Part shown: positions 63,101 to 64,000 of the stretch, in pieces
Position numbering within the stretch: position 1 is the stretch's first letter
How the letters are laid out: every line of letters starts with the position of its first letter
Assembly: GCF_002379095.1 (NCBI RefSeq)
Contig: NZ_NBZV01000020.1
Coordinates: 1 to 64,000 of the forward strand
Source of the DNA: Polaromonas sp. AER18D-145
GTDB lineage: Bacteria > Pseudomonadota > Gammaproteobacteria > Burkholderiales > Burkholderiaceae_C
Reading direction: 5' to 3'
Length of the DNA stretch: 64,000 bases
The notes under the pieces: model-generated
What the model was told of the DNA's origin: nothing
Seen by the model: the letters and a program-made list of their open reading frames with translations, nothing else
The model's database searches: none
Made by a program: the position numbers and the translations under genes

Positions 63101-64000
63101 CGATCACCCTTCGATGGGAAATGTGATCGGTACGCCCCAGATCGTGAAATTGCGCACGACTGATTCAGGTATCACCCCGGTATACAAGTGGTATGCCATG
63201 GTCGCCAGCGGGGTGAACAACTATGCCGCCGATGGTCCTACCACTCAACATGCCACAGGCAACCCTTCCATCTTCATTCTCGATCTGTCGAACAAGCCTG
63301 CCAGCAATTCAGGGGTAGCCTGGACCGAGGGCACGAATTTCTGGCGCATAGAGTTGCCACAGACCAGTACGACTATCACCACCGAAATTCCCGTCCCAAT
63401 CGCCAAGGGGCTGGTTGGATTTACCACGGTTAAAAACTTCCAAACTGGTGCGGTAGACAGCTTGTTTGCAGGTGATCTGCAAGGTAATGTCTGGAAGCTC
63501 GATTTCACGCTGAAGGGGATTAGTAGCCTGACCGATGACGCCACTAGCAACTTGACAAAACTCAATGCAATGGGAACCAACAAGACTTTCTTTGTTGCAA
63601 AGGACGGCGGCGGAATACGGCAGCCGATTACCGGTGAACCGGTGATAAGCAATGCCTTTTTCGATAGCAAGCTGGTCTCCTTTGGAACGGGCAAATACCT
63701 GGAAACACCGGACACCACCGTGCCATCGAGCGTGACGAATACGTTTTACACGCTTCTCGATAACGGCAAGGCCATCACCGGAAGGTCACAATTGCAGCAG
63801 GGAACGGTATCTACTATCGGCGGCACGGTGACTGTTCCCAGTTTTGTGTATGGCATGCCTCCTGCCACCGGAACCTCCGCCTTGAGAATGGGCTGGTATC
63901 TCGATTTCAACAAAAGTATTGGCGAACGACAGATCAGCGACATCACAGCCGAATTTGGACAGCTGTTTTTCGGCTCGCTGTTCCCGACCGAAGGCTCGTG
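60174..64000 (+). CDS. pilY1: Type IV pilus tip/assembly protein PilY1 (partial)
   Basis: Continuous frame for 1,275 codons to the right edge. Signal-anchor at about 20-42 (VRLAFLAALSAVTVGVVI), then YMNGAKTKGNLTLALSVEFP near the start. The C-terminal half is the PilC/PilY1 beta-propeller: LNYLRGDRRKE, RPRDIVLGDIVNSG, VIFANANDGMLHAFYD, FAYIPGFVAGKL, VLVSGVGAGGQGVFALDVTD and LFAGDLQGNVWKLDF. It caps the pilus and governs retraction and adhesion in the family. The classic calcium loop is not evident in the visible part. Confidence 0.9.
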   Translation, partial: MNFRTLLSSSSGKPLKTWSVRLAFLAALSAVTVGVVISQTVTVTLPPLVDLPAEPLYMNGAKTKGNLTLALSVEFPTVGQTYRDTFVGSKEYVGYFDPKACYRAVLSSGSIGNYFDWQTNKGSVSATCPSSQFDGNFMNWATSSAIDIMRYGLTGGNRTIDDRDTTVIDRAWLPDSFYRNSSYFTEKFIPKSQINGRTELTDASFPDGMWIYNCRNRVYFANAQDTTGSCSSPFGVADAQSSKLIKANANNKGNFYEVRNLVCDPNSATNRLMSYDADTKQWKGLCFRYPNGKYKPVGQFQMNAENIRVSVFGYLQDNSRTRYGGVLRAPLKYLGPKKYDMNFNLESAANAGAEWNADTGVFIDNPQSGDGTYGDQGYPKSGAIMYINKFGTLNPDTIGAYKELDPVSELFYEAIRYLQGKPPTSQAVSGFSGTASTDKALKDNFPAYATWTDPFAGFTDTSGTGNGCLRNSILTIADVFTHSDRSVPGNAVTSNNDFSRSAETDPALNVPFWTSVVGSFESKLTTTTGAITYTDSQGRTQIAGNISGNTLYTALANAATMDTGAEGGSHHMAGLAYWANTQSFRNDLPKGRIKTYAIDVNEKRASDVVSFRRTQQLYLGAKYGGFDDSANGNTGNPYSGGTNVLWQATDGDAKNYFLVSDAAKFLDSLSEIFARVVEETGSIAGGAISTQRLTVGQAAAVFQARFNPVANYWSGRLLKYPLSLDSAGTSLVIGSTPTWEAGQVMTAATLIDHGAGRNIVIGAPIGLQATAAPTPFKWADLNTTHKTMLSTMPYTTTVVIDAAMGEDRLNYLRGDRRKEIKPTNPTAPFRPRDIVLGDIVNSGLVYMGKPSGGVAGTAYNTFFNDNKNRKPVIFANANDGMLHAFYDTNGREAFAYIPGFVAGKLNLLPDQDYSHVSINDATPAIAEAYIKVSGVDKWRSVLVSGVGAGGQGVFALDVTDPETFTKDNVLWEFTDRDHPSMGNVIGTPQIVKLRTTDSGITPVYKWYAMVASGVNNYAADGPTTQHATGNPSIFILDLSNKPASNSGVAWTEGTNFWRIELPQTSTTITTEIPVPIAKGLVGFTTVKNFQTGAVDSLFAGDLQGNVWKLDFTLKGISSLTDDATSNLTKLNAMGTNKTFFVAKDGGGIRQPITGEPVISNAFFDSKLVSFGTGKYLETPDTTVPSSVTNTFYTLLDNGKAITGRSQLQQGTVSTIGGTVTVPSFVYGMPPATGTSALRMGWYLDFNKSIGERQISDITAEFGQLFFGSLFPTEGS

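Overview
The window looks like chromosome of a GC-rich betaproteobacterium of the order Burkholderiales, most likely Comamonadaceae (Polaromonas, Rhodoferax or Variovorax type). This rests on gene order (tilS-accA-DNA glycosylase-cysS; ppiA-ppiB-lpxH; glyA-nrdR-pilVWX-pilY1), on abundant Bug/Tct, TRAP and Liv-type solute transporters, and on short dispersed repeats built around TTTTGATAGCTGCTTGCGC, of which I see eight copies. No rRNA gene is present, so the genus is inference.

Region 1 (1-5.8 kb): the 5' part of a TPR/glycosyltransferase-like gene, a secreted DUF4189 protein, a ProQ-family RNA chaperone, an SbmA/YddA-type ABC transporter, a small membrane protein and a GNAT acetyltransferase. 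Region 2 (5.8-14.7 kb, minus strand): a complete branched-chain-amino-acid-type (Liv) ABC uptake operon with two substrate-binding proteins and an alpha/beta hydrolase. Upstream lies a PAS/AAA+/Fis sigma-54 activator. The first binding-protein gene carries a near-consensus -24/-12 promoter with two palindromes upstream, so local control by that activator is likely. Region 3 (14.7-20.6 kb): a tctCBA tripartite tricarboxylate transporter divergent from its tctDE two-component system, then hslR. Region 4 (20.7-27.1 kb, minus): an RpiR regulator, class III aminotransferase, TAXI binding protein and fused TRAP permease operon, then an I78-type lipoprotein.

Region 5 (27.22-38.01 kb) is a 10.8 kb island integrated into the 3' end of tRNA-Ser(GCU). 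A 15-bp core (TGGCGGAAACGGAGG) is duplicated at both ends. The tRNA's probable original terminator is stranded beyond the far end, and the island supplies a substitute. It encodes a tyrosine integrase, a small HTH repressor with repeated GGGTAC sites, AlpA, an overlapping set of small genes leading to a PriCT-2/Toprim/RecA-fold primase-helicase, an unrecognised protein with an internal duplication, and remnants of phage virion genes. It also has one lower-GC secreted-protein gene and a twice-frameshifted HNH pseudogene. No capsid, portal or terminase is seen, so it resembles a phage satellite or a reduced prophage. It also carries unusual noncoding repeats, and it is the best candidate for something undescribed.

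Region 6 (38-57.8 kb) is housekeeping: lysC, tilS, accA, a DNA glycosylase, cysS, a TPR protein and an L,D-transpeptidase with similar C-terminal domains, two cyclophilins, lpxH, mtfA, a DUF349 protein, a decayed DUF748 gene, a lytic transglycosylase, glyA behind a ZTP-type riboswitch, and nrdR. A 265-bp MITE-like element flanked by TA sits between lpxH and mtfA. Region 7 (57.9-64 kb) is a type IV pilus minor-pilin operon, pilV-pilW-pilX-pilY1; pilY1 runs off the right edge.
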